Origin: Paragonimus skrjabini miyazakii
Lineage: Eukaryota > Platyhelminthes > Trematoda > Plagiorchiida > Troglotrematidae
Assembly: GCA_014338405.1 (NCBI GenBank)
Contig: JTDE01000206.1
Coordinates: forward strand, 84,426 to 148,425
Direction: 5' to 3'
Length of the DNA stretch: 64,000 bases
Shown here piece after piece: positions 13,678 to 26,280 of the stretch. How positions within the stretch are numbered: the first letter of the stretch is position 1; every line of letters begins with the position of its first letter. Made by a program: the position numbers and the translations under genes. The notes under the pieces are model-generated. The model did no database searches. It worked only from the letters and a program-made list of their open reading frames with translations, and was not told where the DNA came from.

Positions 13678-14473
13678 TTCTGTCACGGAGGGGTCACTCA
13701 AACACACCACTTTGCCCGACCCGTTGATCCATGAAAATGACGATTTTGTCTGGGCGCACAGGCGCGCCTATGTTTCCGACCGGACGGTCGTTAAATCCGA
13801 CACCGAGGATGGTGCACCACCCTGACAGAAGCAAAGGTTCCAGACATAGTTCAGACTGTTGCCTCTAGGTTGCAGACTGACGGCCGATTTGGTCATGGCA
13901 ACTGCGAACAGGTTATGGCCAAATGTCTCTCGCTATCTCACTCTCTCTCTCTCTGTCTCTGTCTGACGATTAGCACGATTGGCTGACCAGCTCGTAAAAT
14001 CTACGGCTAATAAAACAACTGTCGGCTGTCATGGTGCCTTGGTTGCTGTCCCGGAACCTACCAACAACTCGTGCAAGCTACGAAGTCATAAGAGAAGACT
14101 GGCGTTGCAGACAGGCAATCGGGGTAGTTGGGATAAAAATAATCGTAAAATAGAAAGAGCCTGGATGATCCAGGTGACCGGAAGATATTTCATGGTGTCT
14201 CCACTCTAGTCAAAGTCATTTTAGTGATGTCGTTATATAACATTTTCAGTTACAAAACATTTCATTTGGACACCAATCTAAAAAGAGTGATATTTTCCTC
14301 AAGGTGTCCTTCGCGTGCTTCACTGCTGTAAACCTATAGTTTTTGTTTGTTAATTCGTAGTATTATTGATTTTGTTGTTATTTTTCTCAATACTGCATCT
14401 AACTTTGTTTGTTCTGTTTTAGCTGACTCCGTACTTTCTAATGTTGGGTCAATCGCACTGTGAAATTACGTAA
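13678..14473 (+). CDS. Candidate three-exon gene end, product unknown
   Basis: Three plus-strand segments agree in phase: 13678-13811, 13974-14173 and 14423-14473, the last ending in TAA. The first lies in a clearly GC-richer stretch and reads LIHENDDFVWAHRRAYVSDR. The second follows a very long CT-rich tract ending in TAG and encodes a Lys/Arg-rich peptide containing LADQLVKSTANKTTVGCHG; its donor is CAG GTGACC. The third follows TTTGTTCTGTTTTAG. The weak point is the first donor (GTGCAC). No family recognised. The GC jump could instead mean an old repeat. Confidence 0.33.
13941..13964. repeat. CT-rich simple repeat
   Basis: An uninterrupted CT run followed by TCTG units, immediately before the TAG at 13971-13973. 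It doubles as the pyrimidine tract of the proposed acceptor. Confidence 0.85.
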
Positions 14474-14846
14474 CTAGATAAGCTGGTCAAACATGAATGT
14501 GGATCAGTCCTTCGAAATGATAAACCAGTGATATCCAAACATTTTCCTACCACAGGACATCTAGGCACCATTTTATTGTCGCTGAGCGCCATTCATCCTC
14601 ATTAGCAGTTCAGCCAGTTGGCTCATGGCACCATGACTAATTGACTAAACTGAGTAACCAGTAATCGGGTATTTCGTTGGCTACTTTGAATAGTTTGTCA
14701 TTAATACTTTTCTCCCAGTCGTTCAGAAAGCTCGGTCAGCCAGTTAATAAACAGTCATGAGCCATTAATCTAACCTAGTTATAGGAGTGATCGGCCGCCT
14801 GAAAGAATGAGATGAGGTCCCGAAAAACTCCAATGGGAAGAAGTAC

Positions 14847-14941
14847 CACGTAAGATGAACGGGATAGCGCTCCGCTTGTGTGTTGTTTCGTTGGGGAAGA
14901 GAATTAACATAACAGACAGCAAACCCAGCTTGTTGCTTTCA
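14847..14941 (-). CDS. Candidate exon with MAGE-domain-like core
   Basis: A 31-codon open segment sits between the acceptor TTGTTAATTTTCAG and the donor GTACTT, with one base carried at each end. It reads ESNKLGLLSVMLILFPNETT. The KLGLL-x-V-x-L spacing recalls the conserved helix of the MAGE homology domain (MAGE proteins and the NSE3 subunit of SMC5/6), where a Lys-x-Gly-Leu-Leu start is followed by hydrophobic residues. I found no following exon carrying the rest of the domain, so this is a resemblance and not an identification. Confidence 0.2.
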
Positions 14942-15194
14942 CTGAAAATTAACAAGCCGATAATTTTAACTAGAGAGGATGGTTTCAACACTACGTGAGT
15001 AATGTTTGCCGTGCTATAATCAAAATCCTCGTCTACACATCATTAACTGGTTTAGTTCATTTCCATACGGTTAATTTCAAAATTGCAGTGACCAACAATG
15101 ATATTAAGAGTATTGTTCAGTTTATTACTGGGATATTATTGCTCATCATCTTATGGGACTGTGGGTTCGTTCTTTGGCACGCTGTTTACTTTAG

Positions 15195-15367
15195 AGCTCA
15201 ATCTGTCCGCAAGAAAACTGTATTCACTGACTTATCGGTTCAAATGTAGTTCAAGTGAACATGATTTTGGTGGGTCAAAACAACTACACATTACACCGGA
15301 CGGTGGTTACAATAGTGGCGGACGGATCACGATAGACTTCTGGCGAGTTCAGCTTCAACATAACTGA
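15195..15367 (+). CDS. Candidate terminal exon
   Basis: A long pyrimidine-rich acceptor (CGCTGTTTACTTTAG) is followed by 57 open codons ending in TGA. The peptide begins LNLSARKLYSLTYRFKC and contains a Gly-rich turn GGYNSGGRITIDFWRV. An earlier acceptor at 15120 keeps the same frame and would add 24 codons. A second frame over the same bases is also open, with a hydrophobic stretch, so coding status is not certain. Function unknown. Confidence 0.27.
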
Positions 15368-17220
15368 AAATGGACTACTAGAAAAATAAGTCCTGTTCAT
15401 GCCATCCGACTTTAATATGAGGCACCGCTCATTCCAAGTATGAATATGTCAGCTTTACCACTGATAGAATTACTAGAAATCACCTTGAGTGGTACCAAGC
15501 CACGGCTAATAGAAAAAGACGTTCTAGCTGTTCCTTCACAAATTGCATACATTGAATCCTCTATTGTGAATAGAAAAGTATTGTTTGACACCTGCTTGAA
15601 TAATCGTTATGTACATCCGTTTCTCCATACACAGACAAAATGCCTGTCGTTAAAAGTCATCTACGCACTTCAATTTTGTATGCTGATTGAATAGCACACA
15701 CAAAATAGCATATGTGGAGATGATCGAAAGGCAATGAATTAAATTAAATCTAATTGTACGGATGCAAGTATTAATCTGTCTGCAGTAGTGAATGTTTCTC
15801 ATCCCTTTATCTAGGGGTCCAATCTGAATAGCGGAGGAAATGTTTCCCCGAAATTCCCCAACGATTTTTTGTTTAACCACAACAACTTCATCGGTTGCTT
15901 TATCACTCGAAAGGTCAAGTGCTTCCCTTACTAACAAACAAGTTGCTTGTTAAATTAAATTATTGGAAATCGCATTTATTCACTGGCGTGAGTGACCTCA
16001 TAATTTTACTTTCATGCGCGTCACCCGAGAACAGCGTGTGTCTTACTGGAAGGAATAACCTATTGAAAACGAGGCCATACTCTATATGTGTATAACATCA
16101 ACTATCACAGTATTTACCCCGGTGATATTTACTAATATTTGTTCATACCTATTGTGAGGTTGATGGGGTTGTAGATAGCAAATTCGCCCCACAATTAAGA
16201 AAACCGCGGCGTAACTTCCTGGTCGGAAGAGGGCAGAGACTGCTGTCGAGCTCTAACATGGGCGAAGTTTGAAGATAATGACCTTTTGAGGAAAGACAGC
16301 CTAATGACGTGTCACAATGCAGAGGCTACAACCAAATTTGGATGATAATCAAGTTACAGCAATGTTGAATTTTCCATTAACAAATCTATTGAACACACGG
16401 TGGTAATCTGCTAATCAACATTCACGGTGCTACATATTGATTCATATCGAAATGGCGTATCGGATACAGAACCGGTGGCGCCGGTCCTGCAGTGAGATAC
16501 TTTCCCACCACCGGCCTGTATTAGAGGTCATTTGGGGAAAGTGCACAGATCGACTACGAGTGCTCTCAGTTGCCACTCCAAGAACCGAATGTTAGTGGAA
16601 GTCAGGGGCGCAAAAATAGTTGAACCGGTATTCACTGTATGTTTTGCCATGTGGTGAAAACAGAACTAGGATCCAACGGAAGTCAACATGTTGACATCAT
16701 TCACAGTACAGCAAACTTTTGGTTCCTCATTTTTACTTCGTGGTATTTAAGTTTTATTGAACTCAGCTGTGATCAATGACAACAGTCAAATTAATTACGT
16801 CTGCTTCAAGTGTGGTCACCAAACTGCTATTGGTATAACAGCCTTGCAAAAATGAAAATCTACTGGTTTTAAGCTTTGTTTTGACCAGCTCAACTTAATG
16901 GGCACAAAAAGAGCAGAAATGTAATGCGGCCTGAGTATGAGAATCGACTGGCACTTATTAAAATTTATTCAACCCTTAAGATGATTACAACTGGACATAG
17001 TTATTGATAGTAATCACCGTACTAAAAGAGATGTGTTGAAACCGCTGGTCGGGTAACTGAGAGTTTCCACTGTCATCACAAATGTCGCTGTTTGCAATTT
17101 TCGATCCGTTACTTCTGCAGAAACAGTCCGAACAAGATGAGGTTAATCGTGAGATGTTGACTCCAGAGTTATCAAAGGAAACAAAGTTCCGCGTTGTTAT
17201 TGCAGGGTCACATTGCTTAC
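15368..17220. other. No supported gene
   Basis: A minus-strand frame at 15917-15758 after the acceptor TTGTTTGTTAG and a plus-strand frame at 15461-15583 are open but have weak donors. A GC-richer patch at 16470-16620 encodes nothing recognisable. Confidence 0.4.
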
Positions 17221-17361
17221 ATTCCATACCGGTCTCAAAAATGGATTGTGTTCATTGAGGACAATCAAAAGTAGTACCCCTTCTTCAAACAGCGCATCTA
17301 GACCTGATGGCAAATTCAAGTTGAACTTCAGACCCTTGCAGGAAGTCTGCCCAGTTAAACC
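17221..17361 (-). CDS. Candidate internal exon
   Basis: Exactly 47 codons, phase 0 at both ends, between an acceptor with the branch-like CTTAGCCGTAAC and a GTAAGC donor. The peptide contains GLKFNLNLPSGLDALFEEG followed by LLLIVLNEHNPFLRPVWN. A phase-0 segment at 17929-17833 could precede it, but its donor (GTTAAC) is poor. The next obvious acceptor on this strand (TTTCTGCAG at 17122) would give an immediate stop. Product unknown. Confidence 0.3.
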
Positions 17362-17729
17362 CTGTTACGGCTAAGCTTAATTTGCGAGTCCTAGTAATGA
17401 TCTAGTCAATCTTTGTCAGCTTCAACAAAAGTTTTAACTAGCTGCTCTGCAAAACTTATAACCTGAACGAGTACAAACTGACATGCATTTCCATTCAAGA
17501 TTAATGAGAGTTGACAGAACGCGGCATTTGACTGCATTGTTCCCAGTCAAAGAGAACCGGAGATAAGATAAAATCTTAGTCTACTTCCGGTTTCCTATTC
17601 ATGAAGAGTCAAGTGGAAGACGAGGTCAGTAATTGAGTTTAGTTCTGTAGGACGCTCAATGAAGTGCAGTGTTAAGAGTTACAGCCTGCGCAGAATCTGG
17701 CTTCTTGAGGTTTTGCACTATTCATCCAG

Positions 17730-18145
17730 TCATCGGTCTCAACAACTAAGCTGGGTGCCTTCATAAACGTTAAACTCAAAGTAGGTTGTCGAGCTGTTAA
17801 CAGCTGATAATTGTAACTGGAGGGTCGTTAACTGGAATCTCGTCGTGCATATCACTGTCGGATGGCAGCGGACGAGGGGACAACCGAGAACAGATGTGGG
17901 GCTTCGAACGAAGATTCGGTGAAGTAATTCTGTTTCAGGTTAAAGCTTTCGATATCACAGCCCGTTCTAAATGAAAATCAAGTCAGGAACGATTGATTGT
18001 TTACCACTAGCAGGCCTGACTGACAGAGTTTCTCATTGTTTCGTTGATTTCCTCAAAACAGCGATCAACAGAATTAATCAAACCGGCCTTGTTTCTTGAT
18101 CAGGTTTTTTTTACACGGGCTCGTTTGAATGAGGGACAACTTTAG
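17730..18145 (+). CDS. Candidate two-exon gene end
   Basis: Segment 17730-17780 encodes SSVSTTKLGAFINVKLK between TTTTGCACTATTCATCCAG and a GTAGGT donor. It joins in phase 0 to 18062-18145, which reads RSTELIKPALFLDQVFF to a TAG. The intron would be 281 bases. It overlaps the possible minus-strand segment at 17833-17929, so both cannot easily be right. Function unknown. Confidence 0.22.
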
Positions 18146-18439
18146 ATCACAAGTACTTAACTGTTCTGACGTTGGCAATAAAATCACTGGTGGACACAGA
18201 AGTGTTTAGAAAACATGGGAAACAATGCACACAGACGCTAATGGTTGCCGTCTAAAGAAAAATAACACTTTCGGAAACAGTAATATCCCTTTCATACATA
18301 AATAGATGGCTCGTCTGCCAATCTTTGTGGTATCTACGTGATAACTATATGTGTATATATTTAACACAAAGAGTAGCAAACCTGCCACAATGGGAGAAAA
18401 GGATTATTGTGTGAGGTAAACAACGAAAAAATGTGGGGG

Positions 18440-19760
18440 GTTAGAGAAGAAAATAGTCAAACTGTGCACAGAGACTAGCAATGGGAAAGCCACTGACTTC
18501 TGTTCTCAACCAAAACTGTTCATTTTTCTTCGGACCCCAAACGGGAGACTGGGAGCGCCTTACTGAAGCGAGCTTTGAATTCAGTGCCTTCATACCCCGA
18601 ACCAAATTCATAAACTGATCACCAGGCTGCAGTTTCTAGTCTAACCCATCAATCGCAAACAAGGCACGATGTGGCAGGTGGTCAGTTGGCATTCGTAAAA
18701 TACGATTGGGTCAACGGAGCCTGTGAAGTGAGATCAGCATGCTCGAAGGAATACAGAGTCCATCCTTTTCGAAGGCATTCCGACGAACGTTGTTGCTGCT
18801 GACGCGGTGTTCTCACTACACGCCGCTGATGCTCTGGAGGCAACGGTGATCGGAAACGGACAAGCAATGAACATTCTCCGCGCGAACTGACCAGCTTTCA
18901 GAAACGTACAGTAGGAATGCCCTTATAATGGCATTATACGCTCGGCGTTTCACAGAAAGACTGAGATTATGCGGATGCTTCGTGCGGCGTAAGTTAGCAA
19001 ATAACATCCAGTTGTTGTTAGGCTCTTTGTGATCTCATTCGATATTCCACCGGTGCCGATACAGCGTACAAAGTACATAAAGTTCCTAATTATTTTTCAA
19101 TACTCACCACCAAGGGTGAGAGCAGGCACTGAGTTCCGCCAATCTTGTAAAAGCACGTTGCACTAAGTAGATGCAAAGACCCCACCAAACTGACGAACTG
19201 AAATCTCCGGTCTGTCTAATGTGCTCTGGGCTCTCTATGAATTCTCACGGAGTAGAGCGATAACATCTGCGTACTCTGTATCCCAGATTCGAGTGTCTGG
19301 ATGCAAATCCACACTATTTTATTCAAAGATTGTTAGGGCACATCCTAGGACCAAGTCTTTCGCAAAGTTGAATAAGATGAGAGGGGATGAGTAACCTTGT
19401 TGCATCCACTTCCTATGCCAAAGGTCGGCGATACGATACCATAATCCTTAACGCTCTCCGTGATCTGATAGTGTGTTACTTTCAGGATATTCACATACAT
19501 CTGAGAGACACCCTTCAACGGTAAACAATCCCAGACTACAGCTCTGTAAACCAAATCGAAGAATCCTCTGATGCCCAAGAGGAAAACAGCTGTTGGCCTT
19601 TTATATGAATCAGCACTGTAGCCACGACCAGGGCGAAGCGCAGCTTGCTGCTTACGGACATGCTTTTCGCGCGTTTCGCCCGGTCTACGAAGTATAGTGG
19701 CTGCCGGCAAAATGCAGGCAATAAGAATCAAGAAAATTTCGTCGTGATTCACTGAGAAGT
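18440..19760 (-). mobile_element. Decayed RTE-clade LINE (reverse transcriptase and C-terminal region)
   Basis: Translated pieces on the minus strand follow the order of an RTE-type non-LTR retrotransposon. They run from the finger region (ILRRPGETREKHVRK at about 19705), through an LRPGRG motif (family: FRPGRG) and WDCLPLKGVSQMYVNILK, to TEYADVIALLREN near 19290-19250. The thumb reads LSVKRRAYNAIIRAFLLY near 18930, and the C-terminus has an LRMPTDHLPHRA motif at about 18690 and NRSQWLSHC near 18480. Stops and several frameshifts break it, and the catalytic YADD has become YADV. The apurinic endonuclease half and the 3' tail are not visible. It may extend to about 19940. Such elements copy themselves by target-primed reverse transcription; this copy is dead. 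Confidence 0.88.
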
Positions 19761-21465
19761 CTCTCTTTCACTAGCTTTCGCTGGACGAATTGCTTTTCGA
19801 CAATCCTCTTATATGGATTGATTAGGTTACGGATAATTAACAAGCCCACCAGCATTGAAGAAACCAGCAGAAGCCTACCGTTTTGTTGCGTTCTAGTCTG
19901 GTAACTATTACAAAGTGAGACCAGGTGAACTGCTAACAACCGGTTCCATTGAGAACAGATTTGAACTGGTTGTCATCTTTACTTCAGAAAATAGCATCGT
20001 AAAACCGATTATCTGCTCTGCTGATCTAACTTCCTCTGAACTCAAAGATTCTTAGGGCACAGTACCACTCAACCAGTTTGAGTACAAGAATACGAAGCCA
20101 CTTGATTGCCATACCAGTATTTGCCAACGAAAATAAACATACATCTTAGGTCTCAAGAGGTCAGAAGGAAATACATCCTTATGGTGGTTCCTCCATCTTA
20201 CAAGCTGTTTTGTTCAAGTTGTATGGCGGGCAATCCAGTGCACCAGATAACAATTTTCATCTATTGGTAGGGTATAGGTTTTAGTTTCTGGCTACTGAAC
20301 ATGATAACTACAACCGCCTCGGGAATACACGACAGTCGTTAGAATCGCGGTTCAGATTCGCTGAGGTTTGCAGATTTGCCTATTTTGTGCTTTTTCTTAG
20401 GTTAGATGCACCGGTTTTGATATATATAACTTTCGTATCAAAACGCACTAGACCGCTTGTTGAATCTGAAACCTTTGTATGACCATTCTGTTATAACACA
20501 GTTCACCCACCTTTTGAATGTTTGTGACCAATTTTGCCTGATTTAAATCGTCCGTAAGTACAATCTGAGTCAGTGTGTGAGTTGTATAAAACTGTCAAGA
20601 CTTTTGAGCTAGTTTTTATCTGGTGCTACCGATTATAAAAACAATGTCACGATTTATACCTCCAGTTATCAACCATCCAGCATACTTTGCGCACCTATGA
20701 ATTTTGGTTAAAGCAATCTATTGGCTTCTAACAAACTGTACATTATCGAAGACCAACGCCATTCCTAGTCTGTTTTAACTTTGCGTGCTTTCTGATTGGA
20801 TCTTTACGCACCAAGCATCATAATAAATGGCTGAAAAGTGCTGTACAGACTAAATAATGTCAAAGTACAGTTGAAAGAAGCGAACCAGTTAAGTGGAAGT
20901 AACTGGTAAACAGGTTTACGCGCTGAAGTTGAACCAGACTGTTCTGTGGCTACGTCCATCCAGCACAGCCTATAATGCAACAGTGCATGGAGCTAAGTAG
21001 ATCAGGGCTGAAAGACGGTTTGCATAAATCTCGAAAATTCCTGAAACAAGCTGAGCATACTTTAGTGATCATAGCAGTTATACCTCTGAGTTTCCATTAG
21101 CATGTTATGGCGAATTCATGACATCAATGTTTAGGATGGGATGGTTCTCGAATGAACACACTTAACAGACTTCTGCAACATGCATCCTGATAAATATGAA
21201 GTTCCGAACGTCGCCTATGGTAGCTTATGACCAAATTAGTCACTGGAGCATTGCATACCTCACCCTAAGAAAAAGCAAGTCCATAATTTGGCCATGAACA
21301 TCTGTAACACTCAAACCGACGTTTACGCCTTTTGTATGTCAACAAACCTCTATGTTCTAGATTTCGCCAGACCCAGCAATGTAAGCGTAACTGTGTAGAC
21401 AAGTCATTAATCGTGTTACTGATTTTTGCGATGCTCACATGTTAATTCCGCTCTATTGTCTCCAG
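19761..21465. other. No gene seen
   Basis: The first 200 bases may be the divergent continuation of the LINE. The rest is AT-rich. Near 20640 the short frames MSRFIPPVINHPAYFAHL and LSTIQHTLRTYEFWLKQS overlap on the plus strand around an AG, without further support. Confidence 0.4.
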
Positions 21466-21580
21466 ACCAGAAATATCAAGCTTGTTTTATCAGATTCACC
21501 AGAATATGTATGACCTACTCCATCCAAATGTTTCAGACAAAATAACCAGCAATCCGAGAAAAATCAAATTAACCCGATAA
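21466..21580 (+). CDS. Candidate terminal exon
   Basis: A strong acceptor (CCGCTCTATTGTCTCCAG) is followed by one base and 37 open codons ending in TAA. The peptide begins PEISSLFYQIHQNMYDLLHP and ends in a basic tail. All three frames are open to a possible GTATGA donor 42 bases in, so a short internal exon is an alternative. No upstream partner found. Confidence 0.25.
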
Positions 21581-22813
21581 AGCCAATACAATCAGCTTCA
21601 AGGCAAGTTAACCTAGTGCGCACCGTACAGATCGCCCAGTCGCGTCTATGACGCAGAGCAACTTAAAGGCGATCCCAATAACAAAAACCTCACGTTGTTT
21701 GATGACGAATCACCTAGTGACAACAGGTCATTTGGCTGACTTTTCTAACTCAAGTACAGTGTCTATATTCCACTGAAAACTCCAATTGTCTAGCGGGTGA
21801 TATTCAGCAGAGGCTACCAACTGATGTTATAGACATAAACCTGACTTAAACAGCATATCAGCTCCCCACGGTAATAAGACATGCAGTAATATGATTACTG
21901 TGACTTTAGTTTTCGACTGTACATTATGTATGCATGTTTTCTTAAACCTATGAGTCTTGCCTGTTTAAGAAGCATTCTTTTACGGAACCAACACCGATCT
22001 CTGATACAATACAGGATACATGCTTGACTGGCATTCACAGACGGAAACAAACCGACGCGAAACTCCACTGTTAGTACACACCGGTTTGTTAGATTTACCG
22101 TGGGACTGAGTATGCCAACTGTAGTTGAAGTAGGTCAACTACATCTGGTTGTTGCAGCCATTTTTGTAGTATATGTAATCTATATTTTATACATAAAATT
22201 GGCGTGATTGAATAAATTGAATCGATCCTACATCCACTCTCCTCCTTCCTCTCTGTGAAGAAACCAAAAACTGGTGTTTGATGGCAAGCAGATTTCAGAC
22301 ATCATAAACATTGACATTACTTCGATTTAGAGCGGTTATGACAAACCGGACCTATGAGGAATTGCGTACAAGTCAACAATCGAATGACAGTCTGGCAAAC
22401 TTTCCCACGACAACGAACAATTTTTAAATCAACTAAACTGAACTGCCTTACAAGTAAACCAAGATGTAATGGAGCGTGAGAGCACCCGGTTTCCCTCTGA
22501 AAACCTAAACTAATTAGTCAACCGCTTGTGCCTACTGTAATATCTGAACCTGGCTGAAAGCATTCTCGCCGGTTACTACAGTCCACCTACCACTTAACCG
22601 AGATGACAGACTTCAGCTCTCTTTAAAGTGATTAAACATATATAGATGGGTTTGATAGTTCCTGGAATTGATGTCCTTCTATGGAAAAGGATTTTGCATA
22701 AGGCAATCCAAATCAACACAGACAACAATGTTCAGTCCGTTGGCTCTGGTTGAAGAAAGTCTAGTAAGAGATAACGTTAAACTTAAACGCAAGCTATCAA
22801 TTGAGGTAAACAG
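21581..22813. other. No gene seen
   Basis: Only short chance frames and no repeat recognised. Confidence 0.5.
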
Positions 22814-22952
22814 ATGGAAGTTGGATTATTCCTAGCAGAAATGGATAAATGGCTTCATATCACTGATGACGATGTCAGATCAGTCTGGCATAATTCCACT
22901 GGTCTGGTGCTCGTCTCAGCTTTCTTCATACGGTTCTCCGAGTCAAGTGTAT
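22814..22952 (+). CDS. Weak candidate exon
   Basis: An ATG directly after a TAAACAG acceptor opens a frame reading MEVGLFLAEMDKWLHITDDD, up to a possible GTATGT donor near 22952 (phase 0). The frame continues to a TGA at 22999. Composition is plausible for coding but no partner or family is seen. Confidence 0.16.
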
Positions 22953-23148
22953 GTCAGTGGTCTTGGTTTGTCTTCCCACAGATAAAGCAGCTATTCTGAT
23001 AATTGAGTTATTGGGAGTGGTCACCTCGAATGGTTAACACGTTCCATCCAAGCTTGCACCCTTGGGAACCTTTTTACCAAACGTGATGTAGCCCATTGTC
23101 TTCCGATGCAGACAGTCGCCAACCTCATCACCTCATTAATCATGCTGA

Positions 23149-23409
23149 ATGCAGTGTGTGACTTTACCAGTTTGTGGTGGTGTATGTTTCTGCATGCGCA
23201 TCAATCAAATGTTATCCCTATTATCTTGCAACAAAAGGAATGAATGTGGTTTATGTCCTGATAAATTCGAGCCTCATCAGTTATCGAAAAGAGATGCTAA
23301 ATCGATTAGCTATCAAATGACTTCCCCGGCTAGAAAGCTAGCAAACTATGCTTTAAATAGCTGTGAATCCAGTAGCAAATATAAGTCTATAGAAGGATCA
23401 ACACATTAG
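23149..23409 (+). CDS. Weak candidate: cysteine-rich 86-codon frame
   Basis: A complete ATG-to-TAG frame with ten cysteines in the first half, including NECGLCPDKFEPHQLSKRD, and a Ser/Lys-rich end. An alternative start is an acceptor at 23175 (TTTACCAG). No start context, signal peptide or homologue recognised; its length is within chance expectation. Confidence 0.16.
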   Translation: MQCVTLPVCGGVCFCMRINQMLSLLSCNKRNECGLCPDKFEPHQLSKRDAKSISYQMTSPARKLANYALNSCESSSKYKSIEGSTH

Positions 23410-26095
23410 GCCATCGGTCACCTTGGTGTCGAACATAATGGTGTAACCGGTGAATGGTGGATTACTCGGTTACTTCGCTGCGTGATGTGATTTGGGACAA
23501 TATGGGATTAAACATCTGATAAGCTTTTTACTAGTAGTAATTGAAATGTAAAATGTTTATCAGCCGTGCATAGCCTACCCATGGACTGAACGATGTCAGT
23601 CCGGTACTACAGATAGAAGAAAATAACTGGCATACAGGCTCATGGTTGCATAATCACTAACCGTGTCAAACACTATCAAATGTGGCAGTCAGTTAGTTAA
23701 CTAGGCTTTTCCATCACCACAACGCATCATGATCAATTTCGGAGATGGTTGTTTTACTGTCACTCTTGAAGCAGCCGCTTGAGCTCTGAACAAACAGAAT
23801 AAGTATATTACCCAAAATTGCGTAGAATGTAGATCACAATGCTGATTCCAACAAGTGCACGCCAACACATCCTGAAAAATTTATAGATGACTGGTAAACG
23901 AGGTAGGTTGCATGTATATTCATGCTCTCCGTCTGAAATTAATTGACAAGTATGGCATTTCTGTTTGTGTTATTAGTATAAAATACGGTGACTGGACGTG
24001 TTCTAGTTAACACAGAAAGCCGTGAAGTAAAAGCAAGGAGACTTTCTGAAGCAGAAGTAAATTATACATAAGAACATTATGCTTATAAACAATCAGTCGA
24101 CTTTCAGCAAATAGTTAGTTTGATTTTGTGAAATTTACTGCAGCTTAATTGTGAGTCTATGTGCATAATTCGTGGAAAAAAAATTTTCTTTCTTCTCGAA
24201 GAAAAATAATGCAGTTACTAATTGACCTACGTAGTTTTTAAGTTTCTCATTGAACTTGTATACAATGTTGTGGTTGAAATTTCAATTGCGATTTAGCTGT
24301 GACGTCTATCTCAGACCATATAGGGTTCGCAGACCAGTGCATGTTCTTACAAAACTTGTGAGAATTGCCTGGAAACTCAGCTTACTTTATGATACTCGAG
24401 GGTACCACAAATTTTGGAAGAAAAGGTAGTGTAAGTAGTAGTGTACTCATGGCAGTTTTTAGTCATTTTATACTTACTACCGATACGATCTTACCAATGT
24501 ATAAAGTTACGTTTAAACGCTTCAGATCTGTTGTGGATGTCATTGGCCACTTGCGTGGAGTCAAACAAGACATTGATTTTACCGGGTTACCTGTCGTACT
24601 CATAGTGATTATTTGAGAATATGTTCTCAATGTTTTATTGATAAGCAGCTACTCACCCCGTACTGTACTTGATAACAGTGGGTTAGAAACAGTTGGAGTA
24701 ATTAGTTGAGTATGAAATTCAGATTTCAAAACGGAAACAAAGCGTGTCCTGTAAATGACAAAATATTGCGCTGACAGGTGACGCTTATGTCGTTAGTCAT
24801 TTACTTAAGACACTTTCCGTCTCTACAAGCCGAGATGAGTACAGTGGTCATTTAATTAACCATTGGAACTCGGCCAGGCAAAAGAATCTACCTGCTACCC
24901 AAAACAGTTCAAACATGAACATCGCGAATTTATGGTGAAATTAACAAAGATGACATATTTTCAGATTACACTTCTTAATCTCAGTGCTTCCCGAAATAGC
25001 CTTAGGGGCTCTCTTAGGAATAAGTTCGTTCAGTAACTTATTCAACTATACAGTAGTGGGGATCCCCAAACACAACTATTTATCGAAAACCTTGTCATAC
25101 GAGCCGCAACGAATCAAACTTTTTCTTTCAAGCCAATAACTAGGATAGCCAAAGCTAAAGTGCTGTTGTGACTGCAAAATACACGACCTGTGAAATCGTG
25201 TATCGCACGAAATCCTTTACACGTTATGTGAAAATATAGCACTACAGAAGCGTACACTTATTTGCATGACCGACGTGTAATCATACATACTGAGTGGCAC
25301 TGCGTTGTAATTAGTCCTGGTGGCACTTTCCCCATGGTGCATGCACGCTGTTCCAATGGTCGCTTCTGATTCCTTGTCTCCTTGAAGTTGAGATCTGCCC
25401 TTTTGTTCCCGAATATACTTACCATGCTACTCACAAGGGAAACTGCATTTTATGTAGCAGTGTAAAACTGTTCAGTGGGCTCACATCCAAGGGTTTTAGC
25501 CTGAATCCACGTATTACCATGTTACTGGAAATATTCAAACAACTTTCAAGGTAATCTCAATTAGGGCATTCTTGTTATTAGATACCACGTACTAAGTCTT
25601 ACTAAGTTGCAACTGACAAAATTTTGCACCTGAATGTGCGTATGGTTAAAGCCAGTTACTTTGGTCAAATAAACATTTCAGCAAGTCATTTTGAAAGCGA
25701 TACTGAATCAAGTTTACTCTCTGCTGCTTTCTGTGTAACCGAAACGTCAACAGCCCAACTGTTTTAACCGGTTATAACTGTCAATCCAGAATGAAACTTA
25801 ACTTAACTCATCTCGTTTTATTGTAAATAATCTGACTACTTTTGTCATACACTTATGAATAAATCTAGCATATTCAATAAATAAGTGGTCGCTTCATGTC
25901 TGAATGAAGGTACTTATGATCTCGATGGATGAATTACTCTTGTTTCGGTGAAATGTAGACATATCTATTCAGTACTCTGAAGTGGAGGGTTGAAATAGTG
26001 AACTCGTAAGTAATCAACCAAGTAAATCCGTCGTGTTACTAATGGGTAGTTTGGCAGATTTATGATTTTTAGATGAGACCCAACTGTGTAAAGCC
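23410..26095. other. No supported gene
   Basis: A plus-strand frame at 24365-24616, with SVVDVIGHLRGVKQDIDF after a CTTCAG, is the only coding-like patch and has no clear partner. The remainder is AT-rich. Confidence 0.4.
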
Positions 26096-26097
26096 AT

Positions 26098-26177
26098 GGC
26101 TTCGACTGGGTTCGAACCAGCGACAGAAACACCATGCCTCAGTGCGGAAAGCGCTCTACCAGATGAGCTACGAAGCC
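26098..26177 (-). mobile_element. tRNA-like unit, probably the head of a SINE (copy A)
   Basis: On the minus strand 80 bases fold like a tRNA. There is a perfect 7-bp acceptor stem (GGCTTCG with CGAAGCC), an A box (TAGCTCATCTGG), a D stem and a T arm with B box GGTTCGAACCC. The anticodon region pairs poorly and the stretch before the T arm is too long for a normal tRNA. The similarity to copy B continues about 30 bases downstream, past the tRNA part, through a CACAGTTGG block. That fits a transcribed tRNA-derived SINE better than a working tRNA gene. Confidence 0.8.
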
Positions 26178-26280
26178 ACATTGGGAGCTCAGAAATTTCA
26201 CGTTTGGACTCTGTTACCCACCCGTCCCACTGTCTCATACGAAATCCACCGAATGATTCAGGGGATCGATTGCCCGATGT

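Noticed and set aside
17833..17929. Minus-strand segment containing PHICSRLSPRPLPSDSD as an exon upstream of 17361
   Set aside because: Weak acceptor (CCTGAAACAG) and poor donor (GTTAAC), and it lies opposite a competing plus-strand pair; kept only as a note.
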